Shown here piece after piece: positions 9,000 to 17,795 of a DNA stretch of 40,712 nucleotides. The notes under the pieces are model-generated. The model did no database searches and had not been told where the DNA came from. It saw only the letters and a program-made list of their open reading frames with translations. The stretch lies in assembly GCA_937888725.1 (NCBI GenBank), contig CALARE010000062.1:1-40712 (forward strand), read 5' to 3'. The stretch is from an uncultured Alphaproteobacteria bacterium (GTDB lineage: Bacteria; Pseudomonadota; Alphaproteobacteria; CAAHEQ01; UBA3637). A program made the position numbers and the translations under genes. Numbering within the stretch: position 1 is the stretch's first letter; each line of letters begins with the position of its first letter.

Positions 9000-10490
9000 T
9001 TAAACCATACCTCTGTCTTTAGATGATATCAATGATTCAACAGCACTATCCTCAGAGACCTTCCCTTTCGAATTTTCCTGCAACAGTGTGAATATATCCA
9101 TACCCTCAATATTTACCTTATTTTCTTTTGAGGAGTGAGAGGATGTTTGAGTTTTCTCACCATCATCTTCTTTTTGGGGCTGAGAGACAGATGCTGGAGG
9201 TTGTCCCTCTGACCGTTCATTTAGAGGCTTCCACCCTTGTTTTCTAGCCTGTTGTCCAATTTTTTGCAATTCTAACATTAACTTCTGACTTGCTTGTGTA
9301 TCTTTTCCAACTTCTCCCGTAAGGACATTATAGAGAATCCCGCACGTTCTTTCATCAGGATCTTTTTGTTCTAAATAGTACTGTAAGCCATCTTTAACAC
9401 TCGGATTAGAACGAAGTTTTTCAATTGCCTCGTTTTTGCTACCAACCCCCGAAGCATCCAAAAATTCAGAAACTTCCGCCAAATTATCACATCCTATTGC
9501 TTTAGCAATTCCAATCCCCGCAGTACCAACAGAAGATAATGCACAAAGACCATATAAAATCACCCCCCATTTTCCTCCTTTTGGTTTCACAGACGCCCTA
9601 GCTGCTCCTATTGCTTTTTGAGGAGCTCTCGTCCAACTTTTCGTGTACGATGTTACACCTCTAACTTGTGTTGTCTTAAATCCTTTTGTTGCCTTTTTAA
9701 TTGTGTCTTCCAATCCTGAGAATCTAGTCGGATTATTTCGTATAGATTTAAATTCATCAGACAAACCAGCTTCATTTACTTGTTGCAATTTATCCCGAAA
9801 TGAATCAAGATCTAACACTTTTAATTCATGTGTGGCAACACCATTACTTGAAACAGAGGTGGTAGACAACACACTTTCTGGAATACCGCTTTTTACTAAA
9901 CTCTGTTTTACTTCATTTAAATCATCGATTGAAGAAAAAGAGAGAATTCTACTCGATGGTTCAACTAAAGCATGTGCACATAAATTATCTATTGCACCAA
10001 TTGTCTTGCCTTGGAACGTTGTAGAAGCACATGCATTATTAGTCTGAACTAATTGAAGATCAAGAACTTTAACTTTTTCACCTGAGCAGGCAATTGCCCC
10101 TTCTGGAATACCTAATTTTTTTAGTGCCTCACGCATCTGGTTAGCCTCTTCCGCAGATGAGAGAGAAAAATTACGATACAACTTAGATTTATCTTTTAAA
10201 TTTTGAAATGTTTTATCATTGAGAACCGCAGTATATAAGTTTTTCATATCATCTGATAACACAGTTGTTTGGGGTAACTTACCATAAGCATTCTTAACAT
10301 CTTGAGACAATTCCTTCACAAAAACCTCCGCCCTAGCATCACCAAATTTACGACCCACCGTAATCCCAGTTGTAACTATGACACCTCCTAGAGCACCATA
10401 TATCAGTGGATTTTTGTCTTCCCACCCATGCACACGATGTATTCTCTCTATCGCACTCTCTAAATTTGCAAAATCGATATTATTACTCAT
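9000..10490 (-). CDS. Orphan protein with two membrane segments and an internal GIPE/KVLDL duplication
   Basis: Family not recognised; 496 residues. A hydrophobic segment lies at about 29-46 (LIYGALGGVIVTTGITVG) and another near 310-330 (GVILYGLCALSSVGTAGIGI). Between them a unit of about 50 residues occurs twice (103-150 and 181-235): both copies run through a Ser-rich start (FSLSS / LSFSS), an Asn-containing helix, L(K)K.GIPE and then KVLDL. This beta-alpha-beta-like pattern suggests a small duplicated domain. The C-terminal 130 residues are polar and low in complexity (SQPQKEDDGEKTQ, SSHSSKE), consistent with disorder. AAGGAGG precedes the ATG. It sits between two ankyrin genes on the same strand, each with its own ribosome site, and may share their role. 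Confidence 0.75.
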   Translation of the reverse strand: MSNNIDFANLESAIERIHRVHGWEDKNPLIYGALGGVIVTTGITVGRKFGDARAEVFVKELSQDVKNAYGKLPQTTVLSDDMKNLYTAVLNDKTFQNLKDKSKLYRNFSLSSAEEANQMREALKKLGIPEGAIACSGEKVKVLDLQLVQTNNACASTTFQGKTIGAIDNLCAHALVEPSSRILSFSSIDDLNEVKQSLVKSGIPESVLSTTSVSSNGVATHELKVLDLDSFRDKLQQVNEAGLSDEFKSIRNNPTRFSGLEDTIKKATKGFKTTQVRGVTSYTKSWTRAPQKAIGAARASVKPKGGKWGVILYGLCALSSVGTAGIGIAKAIGCDNLAEVSEFLDASGVGSKNEAIEKLRSNPSVKDGLQYYLEQKDPDERTCGILYNVLTGEVGKDTQASQKLMLELQKIGQQARKQGWKPLNERSEGQPPASVSQPQKEDDGEKTQTSSHSSKENKVNIEGMDIFTLLQENSKGKVSEDSAVESLISSKDRGMV

Positions 10491-10585
10491 TTTAGCCTCC
10501 TTTTTAAATTAAAAAATTAACAGTATACTTTCAGTTTAACATAAAAAATTAATCTTGCAAATAAAAAATTACAACCTCTTAAAAT

Positions 10586-13500
10586 TTAACGTTCTTTTTC
10601 TGCAGGGGGGCGAGGCATCCCTTCCCCAACTGGTTGTGCGTTTACCCCTATTTTTGATGACACATTGGGTTGTACCATCTGAACAGGGTTTTCCAAACAT
10701 TGTAAAATTTGCTGATATTTTTCTTTATCCGTTAATGAAGTATCCTCTGCATCAAGATATGCTCTCAATCCATCTACCCACGCCCGATCAATATTTGCCC
10801 CATTTGAAACAAGCATTTTAACAACATCCGTATATCCAAATTCTATAGCAACGGCCAATGGTGAAACAGCATCTCGTTGTCCATCTTCATGCATGACTAT
10901 ATGAACGGCATTTATATCCGCACCCTGAGCTATCGTTTCTTTTATTTTATCAAGATCATGTTCTTGTACTGCCCGTAACAAATCAGAATTTAACGCATAC
11001 TTTTTTAACAACATATATTGTTGTTTTTTTTGAGGATCTTGTTCATTTTTAATCAATAAATTAAGCGATTGAAACAATGTTTGCTCTTTTGTCATTGGGA
11101 TATTATTATTTAAAATTTCTGTCTCAACAATTTCCTCAATCGATTTACCCTCATATTGCATTTCAAAAATTTGTTTAGACAATGACCGATGATTTTCAAA
11201 CGCTTGAAGGAGGGTTTCTAAACGGGTTTGAGCTTGATCTGCCTCTATCATCACATCCCAAGCGGTTTGGGGATTTTTATCTTCCTTTACACGCAAACGA
11301 ACGCCTGAAACACGGGCTGAGGGTTGCGGTTCCACCACATTTTTACCATCAATCATTGATAAATCAGGTTTTCCATCCTTACCTACCCAGCCATTTTTTT
11401 GACACACGATTGCAAAATCTGGTGCTTTTGACAATCCATTTATCAGTTGCAGACAAACATCTTTTTCAGCCAAAAACTGTGCCGCTAATTGATAATCGGT
11501 TACCCCCAACGTTCTTGCCTGTCGCACAACATCAACCCGATTGGGGAATATTTTTAGCCCATCTCTTAAACCAATAGCAGATTTCCCCTGAGCATACATA
11601 TATACCGCCTCTTGAATACCTGCACCGTCATATATACTAAGTGGATAGACACGAAAACTAGGGATGTTTTTATTAACCTTTCTATACGCTTGATGATAAT
11701 CAGAAAAGGATTTTATTTTTTCATCACACAAAATTGATAACTGTTGTTGTTCCTCTTTAGTTATAACGCCTTGTTCTTCTTTTATTTTTAATAATGTCAC
11801 TTCTTGGGCTCTAAATTGTTCAAAATAACTTTTACCCAATATCGGTTGAAGCAAAAAATCCTCATGACGTTTACCCACACTTTCATCACCTAATAACGCT
11901 TTTTGTGTATCTATCAATGTATATCCATATCCTTCATGTCTCAAAAGGTCATGGTTACTTTGTATAAAGCCCATTCCAAAAGGATCACTTTGTCCAATGG
12001 TTCTCGAGGATAAAAATTGACGCACGTCTGCATCCGTTGGTGCTGAGTTAGTCGTTTGAGCCATCGCAACCATTTGATTAAATTGTTCAGGATTTTCCCT
12101 TTGTATTTGCTGTTTTTGTTTTTCATTCAACAGCGTTGCATAAGTGGCAAATTTTAATCTTTCAAATTCTTGTTGGACATAATTTTGTGCCATTTTTTCC
12201 ATTTCGGCTCTTAATCTTTTACCATCTTCTGAAGAAGTAAATTTCTCATACAATGCTTTGTCTTCATTCTTCATACTTTCAAACCCTTGGGATAATGCTT
12301 CTTGAAGGGCTGTTTCCATATCCTTACGTCGCTTTTGAAGGTTGGTTTCAATGGTTTGCCTTTCCTCTTGAGTTAAAGCATCCATATATGGCGACAATTC
12401 TTGAAATTTAGTCGATAAATTTTCTATTTCCATTTCAACACGGGTATTGATTTTTTGACACAGTGCATACGCATCATCAAATCTGGTTGCTTTGATATAA
12501 GTAAAAACAGGTTCTATTGCCTCAAGCACCAATTCATCAACAACGTACCCAACCACAAAACCAGCAGCAGCCCCCGCCACAGCAACCACAGGCCCCCCAG
12601 CAGCACCCACCGTGCCACCAGCCACAGCATACCGTGTACTCAAAGCAACCCGCCCCGCTCTATAAGCTGTAGCAATACCTTGTGCGGCCTTTGTACCAGC
12701 AAAACCAGATGGCACCCAAGACATTGTTAATCCAGAAATAAGATGTGCCGTATTAACATTACCAGAAAAATCAGCCACAGAGTTTTGCCCTTGCATGCTT
12801 GCGTTTTCTATAGTTGTGGTTGAGCTACCTTTTTTATAAATATTATCATTTATGCGATTATCCCCTAAAGAAAAATAAGGTATCCTCTCTCCAGTCGATT
12901 GATATGCATTTTCATATGAATTGATTGCTTGTAACCCCAAATCAATCCGTTGCATTCTACCATAAATGGTATTAACAGCATCAGTTGCCTCTCCAGTCTT
13001 TTGAGATATCAAACTTGGAACACTTGTATAAACAAAAGGCTCTGCATCCAACCAAGAAACCGAATCAGTCTGTTGCATATAATTAGAAATATCGCCCCAT
13101 CTGTGTGAATGACTTATTAAATGAAACAAATAATCATAAGCCACCCCTTCTGGCACCAAATCTTTTATAACGTCTTCAATATCAGGATTGACCTGTCGCA
13201 CCAAACCAGCTGCATGTTTTTTAAATGTACCGTATCCTTGAAATTTTGGTTGCGGAAGGCCAGAACTACCCAATGCATCCATATAATAATGCATCGCAAA
13301 TGCGGTTTCAATTTTTGTTCGGTTGAGTTCATTAATCTTCTTCACAGCCAGTGCATCATCTTCATCATGCATTGGCGTTTCTTGTGCCTTGGTAGTGAGT
13401 ACCCCCGTTTTCATGGCAAAATCATAAAAAGAATTAACTTGATAAACGTATCTAAAGCCATCTCTATCCCTAGCAGACAAGATACGTTGTACCTTTTTTT

Positions 13501-14146
13501 CAGCATCGGTTAAATTGTCTTTTTCAGCCAACGCCTTAAGAGTTCTTTCCCTAAAATGGCGAAACAAATCAGCAGATGGAACCGCTTTTTTATAAACTTC
13601 CATCTCACGATCAATTGTGCCATTTCTAAAGGTTTCAAAAAATGCGTCCCTTTGTTCTCCATCAGGGAAATAATGAAAGCCAACATCCATTGCCCAACGA
13701 TCACGAGACAAATTATAAACTTGTGCCCCAGAGATGAGATCTGCCTCCATTTGCAAAATGCCCACTTTTGAGGGAAACCCTGGGATAGAATAATCCATTT
13801 CTTGCAATGAGATTGTTTGAATTTTTTTCTCATCCTGTAACAATTGAATTATCTCATCAATTTGAGATGTAGGGCGACCTTTTTTTTCATTAACAGATTT
13901 TATCATCTTTGCAATATCAAGTGCCGTTTCACCATTTTTATTTTTAATATCCAAATCCACACCATGTTCTAGCAGAATTTTAAGTGCCATAACATCCCCC
14001 TCAACCACAGCCAACATAGCTATTGTTAAGTCATATTCTCCCTCTTTTAAATTTGGATCAGCCCCTGAAAACAAAGCTTGGCGAAATGCTTTGTAATCCT
14101 TTTTTTCCAACGCTGTTCTTAAATCTTGATTTAAATAATTCGTCAT
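10586..14146 (-). CDS. 1186-residue protein with ankyrin repeats at both ends and a Gly/Ala-rich hydrophobic core
   Basis: Residues 1-90 contain ankyrin repeats (FRQALFSGADPN, LKILLEHGVDLDIKNKNG, ETALDIAK) and about 1050-1125 contain more (IKETIAQGADINAV, VSPLAVAIEFGYTDVVKML). Between them is a large unrecognised body. At about 469-549 lies a long Gly/Ala/Val-rich stretch (AVAGGTVGAAGGPVVAVAGA, then GFVVGYVVDELVLEAI) able to insert in or cross a membrane, followed by a Gln/Glu-rich helical region (about 560-690). A His-rich patch (YLFHLISHSHRWGD) is near 345. The tail is PVGEGMPRPPAEKER, and VGEGM recurs near the end of the protein at 32868-34301. GGGGG four bases before the ATG gives the start. 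The layout recalls pore-forming or membrane-inserting toxins and effectors, but no catalytic domain is identified. Confidence 0.8.
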   Translation of the reverse strand: MTNYLNQDLRTALEKKDYKAFRQALFSGADPNLKEGEYDLTIAMLAVVEGDVMALKILLEHGVDLDIKNKNGETALDIAKMIKSVNEKKGRPTSQIDEIIQLLQDEKKIQTISLQEMDYSIPGFPSKVGILQMEADLISGAQVYNLSRDRWAMDVGFHYFPDGEQRDAFFETFRNGTIDREMEVYKKAVPSADLFRHFRERTLKALAEKDNLTDAEKKVQRILSARDRDGFRYVYQVNSFYDFAMKTGVLTTKAQETPMHDEDDALAVKKINELNRTKIETAFAMHYYMDALGSSGLPQPKFQGYGTFKKHAAGLVRQVNPDIEDVIKDLVPEGVAYDYLFHLISHSHRWGDISNYMQQTDSVSWLDAEPFVYTSVPSLISQKTGEATDAVNTIYGRMQRIDLGLQAINSYENAYQSTGERIPYFSLGDNRINDNIYKKGSSTTTIENASMQGQNSVADFSGNVNTAHLISGLTMSWVPSGFAGTKAAQGIATAYRAGRVALSTRYAVAGGTVGAAGGPVVAVAGAAAGFVVGYVVDELVLEAIEPVFTYIKATRFDDAYALCQKINTRVEMEIENLSTKFQELSPYMDALTQEERQTIETNLQKRRKDMETALQEALSQGFESMKNEDKALYEKFTSSEDGKRLRAEMEKMAQNYVQQEFERLKFATYATLLNEKQKQQIQRENPEQFNQMVAMAQTTNSAPTDADVRQFLSSRTIGQSDPFGMGFIQSNHDLLRHEGYGYTLIDTQKALLGDESVGKRHEDFLLQPILGKSYFEQFRAQEVTLLKIKEEQGVITKEEQQQLSILCDEKIKSFSDYHQAYRKVNKNIPSFRVYPLSIYDGAGIQEAVYMYAQGKSAIGLRDGLKIFPNRVDVVRQARTLGVTDYQLAAQFLAEKDVCLQLINGLSKAPDFAIVCQKNGWVGKDGKPDLSMIDGKNVVEPQPSARVSGVRLRVKEDKNPQTAWDVMIEADQAQTRLETLLQAFENHRSLSKQIFEMQYEGKSIEEIVETEILNNNIPMTKEQTLFQSLNLLIKNEQDPQKKQQYMLLKKYALNSDLLRAVQEHDLDKIKETIAQGADINAVHIVMHEDGQRDAVSPLAVAIEFGYTDVVKMLVSNGANIDRAWVDGLRAYLDAEDTSLTDKEKYQQILQCLENPVQMVQPNVSSKIGVNAQPVGEGMPRPPAEKER

Positions 14147-14328
14147 TCATCCCCCTTTTAGATGGTGCGTTATTAGCCCTTATTTTAATAGTTTATCATC
14201 AAAATGGGAGGTTGTAAAGAATTTTATGTTATCGGGCAGAAAAACCCACCCTTTTGTCTGCATTGAAAAAAAAGGGGTTAAGTGCCATTTGATGAATAAA
14301 CAGACTAAAGAGAAGAAAAGGAGTTTTT

Positions 14329-15648
14329 ATGAAGAAAATATTATCACTTTCAACAGCTATATTATTGGTATTAAGCCACCAATCCGTTAACGCTCAAACA
14401 TTTATAGAAGAAAGTGTCACGCTTGCCCCATTGATGGGGACTGTGGCGGAGGAAGAAACGTATCAATCCCTTGCCGAAGCGACAAAAAAACACGCAAACG
14501 GACTTGCAAAATCTGTTCATACCCGTCAAGCACAGAGTAAAGCACTCTTAAAAAAGCACCCACATGCACCCTATTCTTGGGGCGCTGAATACACAAAGGC
14601 AAAACAAGAATTTACCAATGCAACGGGTATTTCTTACACCATTGATGCTTCTGTTTTAGGGCAACGTGGAGCACCTAATGGCAAAATAACCCCTTGGCAG
14701 ACACAATATTATGGTTCACTGAATTGGGATTTATTTAATTCTCCTACTTTTGGTGCTGGTTCGGTTCAAGTGGCTTATACGCTTGTCAGATATTGGAATC
14801 AAAACGCCTCTATTTTAGGCAATAACATCGGTATTGCAACCAGCTTGAATGATTATACTGAAAAGGCAAATTATTTTGACCAACTCTCTTATACGCATCA
14901 GTTTGCTGGAGCAATGAAGTGGCTCAGCGTCACAGCTGGACAATTTCCCCTCTACAACTTTGATGGGACAACGTATAACTCTAATCAGCAAATCAATTTT
15001 ATCAATGAAGCACTTTCGCAAAATCAAACAAGCCTCTATCCGTCTGCGGGATTGGGTGCTTATATCACAGCAACGCCTAACCAATATGTGAGCTTTTCAG
15101 CTGGCTTGCAAGACGCAACCAATGTCAGCGGGGATCGAATCGCCTCCTCTCACTTTAAGGATAAAAAATACACCCCCTTTATTAGTGCAACACTCTCACC
15201 TAATACACCGCTTGGTGCTTTGCAACTCAGTGTGTTGCTCTATCACCAACCAAGTGTCCCAGATCAAGTAGGCGATGCCAAAGGCTGGAGCTTTAATATC
15301 CAACAAAATATTGGTAAAAAATGGGCGGTTTTTGGACGTATTAATGGTGTCAGCAAGGGAATAAATGGTTTTGAGCAATCCTATGTATTAGGTGGGGTTT
15401 ATAACAATCCACTTAATCGAAATGCTCTCGATCAAATTGGTCTTGCTCTGGCGGTTAACAAGATAAATAAGGCATATTTTGATGAGAATAATCGCTCAGT
15501 TGAAAACGTGTTAGAAGCTTATTGGGCCTGGGGGATTTCATCTTTTGTCACCATCACACCTGATGTGCAATTTTATATCAACCCTGCCCTCAATCAAAAA
15601 TCAAACACAGCAACAGTAGCCTCATTGCGTGCAACATTTATGTTTTAG
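14329..15648 (+). CDS. aaxA: OprB-family outer-membrane porin, AaxA-like
   Basis: Predicted beta-barrel porin. A Sec signal peptide (MKKILSLSTAILLVLSHQ, cleavage after VNA) is followed by a short helical, Lys/His-rich N-terminal domain and then alternating aromatic strands, for example WDLFNSPTFGAGSVQVAY, YVSFSAGLQDATNVSGDR and ASLRATFMF, whose terminal Phe is typical for BAM-inserted barrels. In Chlamydia the OprB-like AaxA admits arginine and is encoded with the arginine decarboxylase AaxB and antiporter AaxC; both relatives follow within 3 kb here. OprB members elsewhere pass sugars, so the arginine role rests on neighbourhood. The start has AAGGAG at a good distance. Confidence 0.78.
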   Translation: MKKILSLSTAILLVLSHQSVNAQTFIEESVTLAPLMGTVAEEETYQSLAEATKKHANGLAKSVHTRQAQSKALLKKHPHAPYSWGAEYTKAKQEFTNATGISYTIDASVLGQRGAPNGKITPWQTQYYGSLNWDLFNSPTFGAGSVQVAYTLVRYWNQNASILGNNIGIATSLNDYTEKANYFDQLSYTHQFAGAMKWLSVTAGQFPLYNFDGTTYNSNQQINFINEALSQNQTSLYPSAGLGAYITATPNQYVSFSAGLQDATNVSGDRIASSHFKDKKYTPFISATLSPNTPLGALQLSVLLYHQPSVPDQVGDAKGWSFNIQQNIGKKWAVFGRINGVSKGINGFEQSYVLGGVYNNPLNRNALDQIGLALAVNKINKAYFDENNRSVENVLEAYWAWGISSFVTITPDVQFYINPALNQKSNTATVASLRATFMF

Positions 15649-15684
15649 GGATTGCTGGAATTTAAAAAAATTAAGGGGGAATAT

Positions 15685-16596
15685 ATGCTGGATAAGTTGA
15701 TTAAAGCAATAAGTTTCATCTTTTTTTTAGCGGCAATGTGGCTGATAAAAAAAGAAATTTCCCTTGTCGGCTGGCAAAAACTTTTGAATATTATCGGCAC
15801 AACACCCGTGTTTATGATTGGATTAGGAACTCTCATAACCCTTTGTAATTATGTGATTTTATCAGGATATGACTTATTAGGACTTAATTATATTCAAAAA
15901 AAACTGCCATTTTTAAAGGTTCTTCAAATGTCAAGCGTTGGTTTTGCTATTAGCAATTTAGCGGGACATATTTATGCCTCTGGCGGAGCGGTTCGATATC
16001 TGTTTTTAAAACCACTTTTGTTCAAAAAGCGAGACATTTTTATGCTGATTTCATTTGAAACGCTCACCATTTTGCTCGGGTTAGCTTTTGCATTTGTGGT
16101 GGCGATTTTTTTAGAAACAATAACGGGAACGCTTAAAAATTATCACTATCTTTCATTGCTTTATTTAAGTGCGTTCTTAATTGTGACAGGCTTTTTGTTT
16201 TATTTTGAAGAAATTGTCAAAAAAGGACGGTCTTTTTTGGTTGGAAGGTTTGTTTTAAAAGCACCCAATACCAATCAAACACTTTTAGGTATTGTCATCG
16301 GATTTTTGGATTTTATGACAATGTTTTTGGTGTTTTATACGTTTTTAGATTACTTTTTAGAGGTTCATTTTATAAATGTTTTTATCATTTTTACAACGGC
16401 AATGGTCCTTTCATATTTATCCCAAGTACCTGCGGGGATTGGTGTGCTTGAAAGTTTATTTATCATTCTATACCCGCATGGAACGATAGAAAAAGGAGGC
16501 ATTTTAGCAGCTTTCGCTCTCTATCGTGTTATTTATTTTATCCTACCCTTTTTATGCGCTAGTCTTTATATCGGATATAAAAAATTGAAAGCATAA
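15685..16596 (+). CDS. UPF0104 / YbhN-like multi-pass membrane protein (lysylphosphatidylglycerol synthase TM region)
   Basis: About 303 residues with roughly eight hydrophobic segments and no soluble domain. The pattern (SSVGFAISNLAG near residue 90, GGAVRYLF, and late YLSQVPAGIGVLESLF) fits the membrane region shared by MprF flippases and YbhN-like proteins, which move or present lipids; the MprF synthase domain is absent. The ATG at 15685 is chosen because AAGGGGGA lies six bases upstream; the frame is open to 15652 without a site. It begins 36 bases after the porin gene, so it is probably cotranscribed. Why a lipid-handling protein sits inside an arginine module is unknown; envelope charge adjustment under acid stress is a guess. 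Confidence 0.75.
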   Translation: MLDKLIKAISFIFFLAAMWLIKKEISLVGWQKLLNIIGTTPVFMIGLGTLITLCNYVILSGYDLLGLNYIQKKLPFLKVLQMSSVGFAISNLAGHIYASGGAVRYLFLKPLLFKKRDIFMLISFETLTILLGLAFAFVVAIFLETITGTLKNYHYLSLLYLSAFLIVTGFLFYFEEIVKKGRSFLVGRFVLKAPNTNQTLLGIVIGFLDFMTMFLVFYTFLDYFLEVHFINVFIIFTTAMVLSYLSQVPAGIGVLESLFIILYPHGTIEKGGILAAFALYRVIYFILPFLCASLYIGYKKLKA

Positions 16597-16597
16597 A

Positions 16598-16630
16598 AAA
16601 AGAGGTGTCCATCTTTTGAACACCTCTTTT
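16598..16630. terminator. Bidirectional terminator
   Basis: AAAAGAGGTGT / ACACCTCTTTT hairpin with A/T runs on both sides, between the convergent UPF0104-like gene and the small exported protein gene. Confidence 0.85.
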
Positions 16631-16645
16631 CCTTGAAAAAACAAA

Positions 16646-16957
16646 CTAATCCATCATATCAATGACGATAATTTCATCAATCACAGGTTCATTTGTTTTG
16701 GGATCAATGGAATAAATCACTTCAACAAATTCATTGACATCAACTTCGGCTGAATCAGCTGAGCGTTTTTGTTCTTTTTGATAATATTTTGTATTTGGTG
16801 TCATTTTAAGCTCTGTTGCAGAGGCTGAATTGGTTGGTTGCACATGGATTATGTTATCCTTTTTTGAAACAACTTTACCAGAAATTTCAGCAGCATTCGC
16901 ATGCATCACAGCAAAAGATAGCCCAAACGCAAAAAGTGGTAATAAAATTTTTTTCAT
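16646..16957 (-). CDS. Small exported protein, possible DUF5666-like fold
   Basis: 103 residues with a signal peptide (MKKILLPLFAFGLSFAVMHA, cleavage near NAAE). The mature part has the rhythm ISGKVVSKKDNIIHVQP ... MTPNTKY ... VDVNEFVEVIYSID, that is, a 'G.V...D..I.V' opening, a 'T..T' turn and a 'V..FV.V' strand, which resembles small OB-like periplasmic domains such as DUF5666. That is a weak pattern match, not a firm assignment. GGAGA precedes the ATG. It is oriented opposite to the arginine genes and separated from the UPF0104-like gene by a bidirectional terminator, so it is a separate transcription unit. Confidence 0.7.
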   Translation of the reverse strand: MKKILLPLFAFGLSFAVMHANAAEISGKVVSKKDNIIHVQPTNSASATELKMTPNTKYYQKEQKRSADSAEVDVNEFVEVIYSIDPKTNEPVIDEIIVIDMMD

Positions 16958-17049
16958 TCTTATCTCCTTTTTTTTTAAAATTGAAAGTCAACACAAAAAA
17001 TATGGTGTTTAAAGAAAAAGGCTCAACCCCTACAAAAGAATGTATCTCA

Positions 17050-17077
17050 TTGATTTTAAAGACAAAAGAATTATATC
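17050..17077 (+). promoter_or_regulatory. Possible sigma70-type promoter for aaxB
   Basis: TTGATT, a 16-base spacer and TATATC, followed by a leader of about 55 bases to the decarboxylase start. It is near consensus, but the region is AT-rich, so a chance match is possible. Confidence 0.4.
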
Positions 17078-17137
17078 TTTAAAGCTTAACTTTAAGCAAT
17101 ATTTTAATGAAAACATTTTATTTTTTTGGAGGAAAAT

Positions 17138-17743
17138 ATGACAAATGAAAATAAACTTATTCTCGGTACCAGATATCCAACACTTGCTTTTCACACGGGT
17201 GGAGCGGGACAAGCTCAAGATGGTATTCCACCACAGCCATTTGAAACATTTTGCTATGATTCGGCTTTGTTAGATGCCAAAATTCAAGATTTTAACGTTG
17301 TCCCTTATACATCGGTTCTTCCCCCTGAATTATTTGGCAATATTGTGCCTATCGATACGGTAAAAGACCAATTTAAACATGGGGCCGTTCTTGAAGTGAT
17401 TATGGCTGGAAATGGTGCAAAACGTGAAGACCACAAAGCCATCGCTACTGGTGTTGGCATCGTTTGGGGCAAAGACAAACAAGGCAACTTTTTAGGTGGC
17501 TGGGCTGCTGAATATGTAGAATATTTTGACACCTTTATTGATGATGATATCGCTAAGGCACACGCTGAAATGTGGCTCACAAAATCACTCAATCACGAGC
17601 TTGAACTGCGTGGTGTTGAAAAACACAGTGATTTCCAATTCTTTCACAACTATGTGAATATTACTGAGGCTTTTGGATATTCATTAACAGCTCTTGGATT
17701 TTTAAACTTTGAATTTGCTCCAGCTGTTCAAATAAAAAAATAA
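17138..17743 (+). CDS. aaxB: Pyruvoyl-dependent arginine decarboxylase proenzyme (AaxB/PdaD family)
   Basis: Converts L-arginine to agmatine and CO2, consuming a proton. The family cuts itself between a Thr or Ser and a Ser, turning the new N-terminal Ser into the pyruvoyl group. Here the site is VVPYTSVLPPEL with predicted cleavage T58/S59, as in chlamydial AaxB (Thr-Ser) and archaeal PdaD (Ser-Ser). Downstream are GAVLEVIMAGNGAKRED and the Gly-rich ATGVGIVWG strand of the family core. The 201-residue length is normal. The ATG at 17138 follows TGGAGGA by four bases; the TTG at 17126 lies just before that site. It is cytoplasmic and probably works with the adjacent antiporter. Confidence 0.93.
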   Translation: MTNENKLILGTRYPTLAFHTGGAGQAQDGIPPQPFETFCYDSALLDAKIQDFNVVPYTSVLPPELFGNIVPIDTVKDQFKHGAVLEVIMAGNGAKREDHKAIATGVGIVWGKDKQGNFLGGWAAEYVEYFDTFIDDDIAKAHAEMWLTKSLNHELELRGVEKHSDFQFFHNYVNITEAFGYSLTALGFLNFEFAPAVQIKK

Positions 17744-17751
17744 CGTTTACA

Positions 17752-17778
17752 AAAGCGGTGTTAAAAAACCGCTTTTTT
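17752..17778 (+). terminator. Hairpin terminator or attenuator between aaxB and aaxC
   Basis: AAAAGCGGT / ACCGCTTTTTT hairpin with T run, ending 18 bases before the antiporter start. Partial read-through would make aaxC expression lower than aaxB. Confidence 0.7.
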
Positions 17779-17795
17779 AATTTAAAGGAGAAAAT

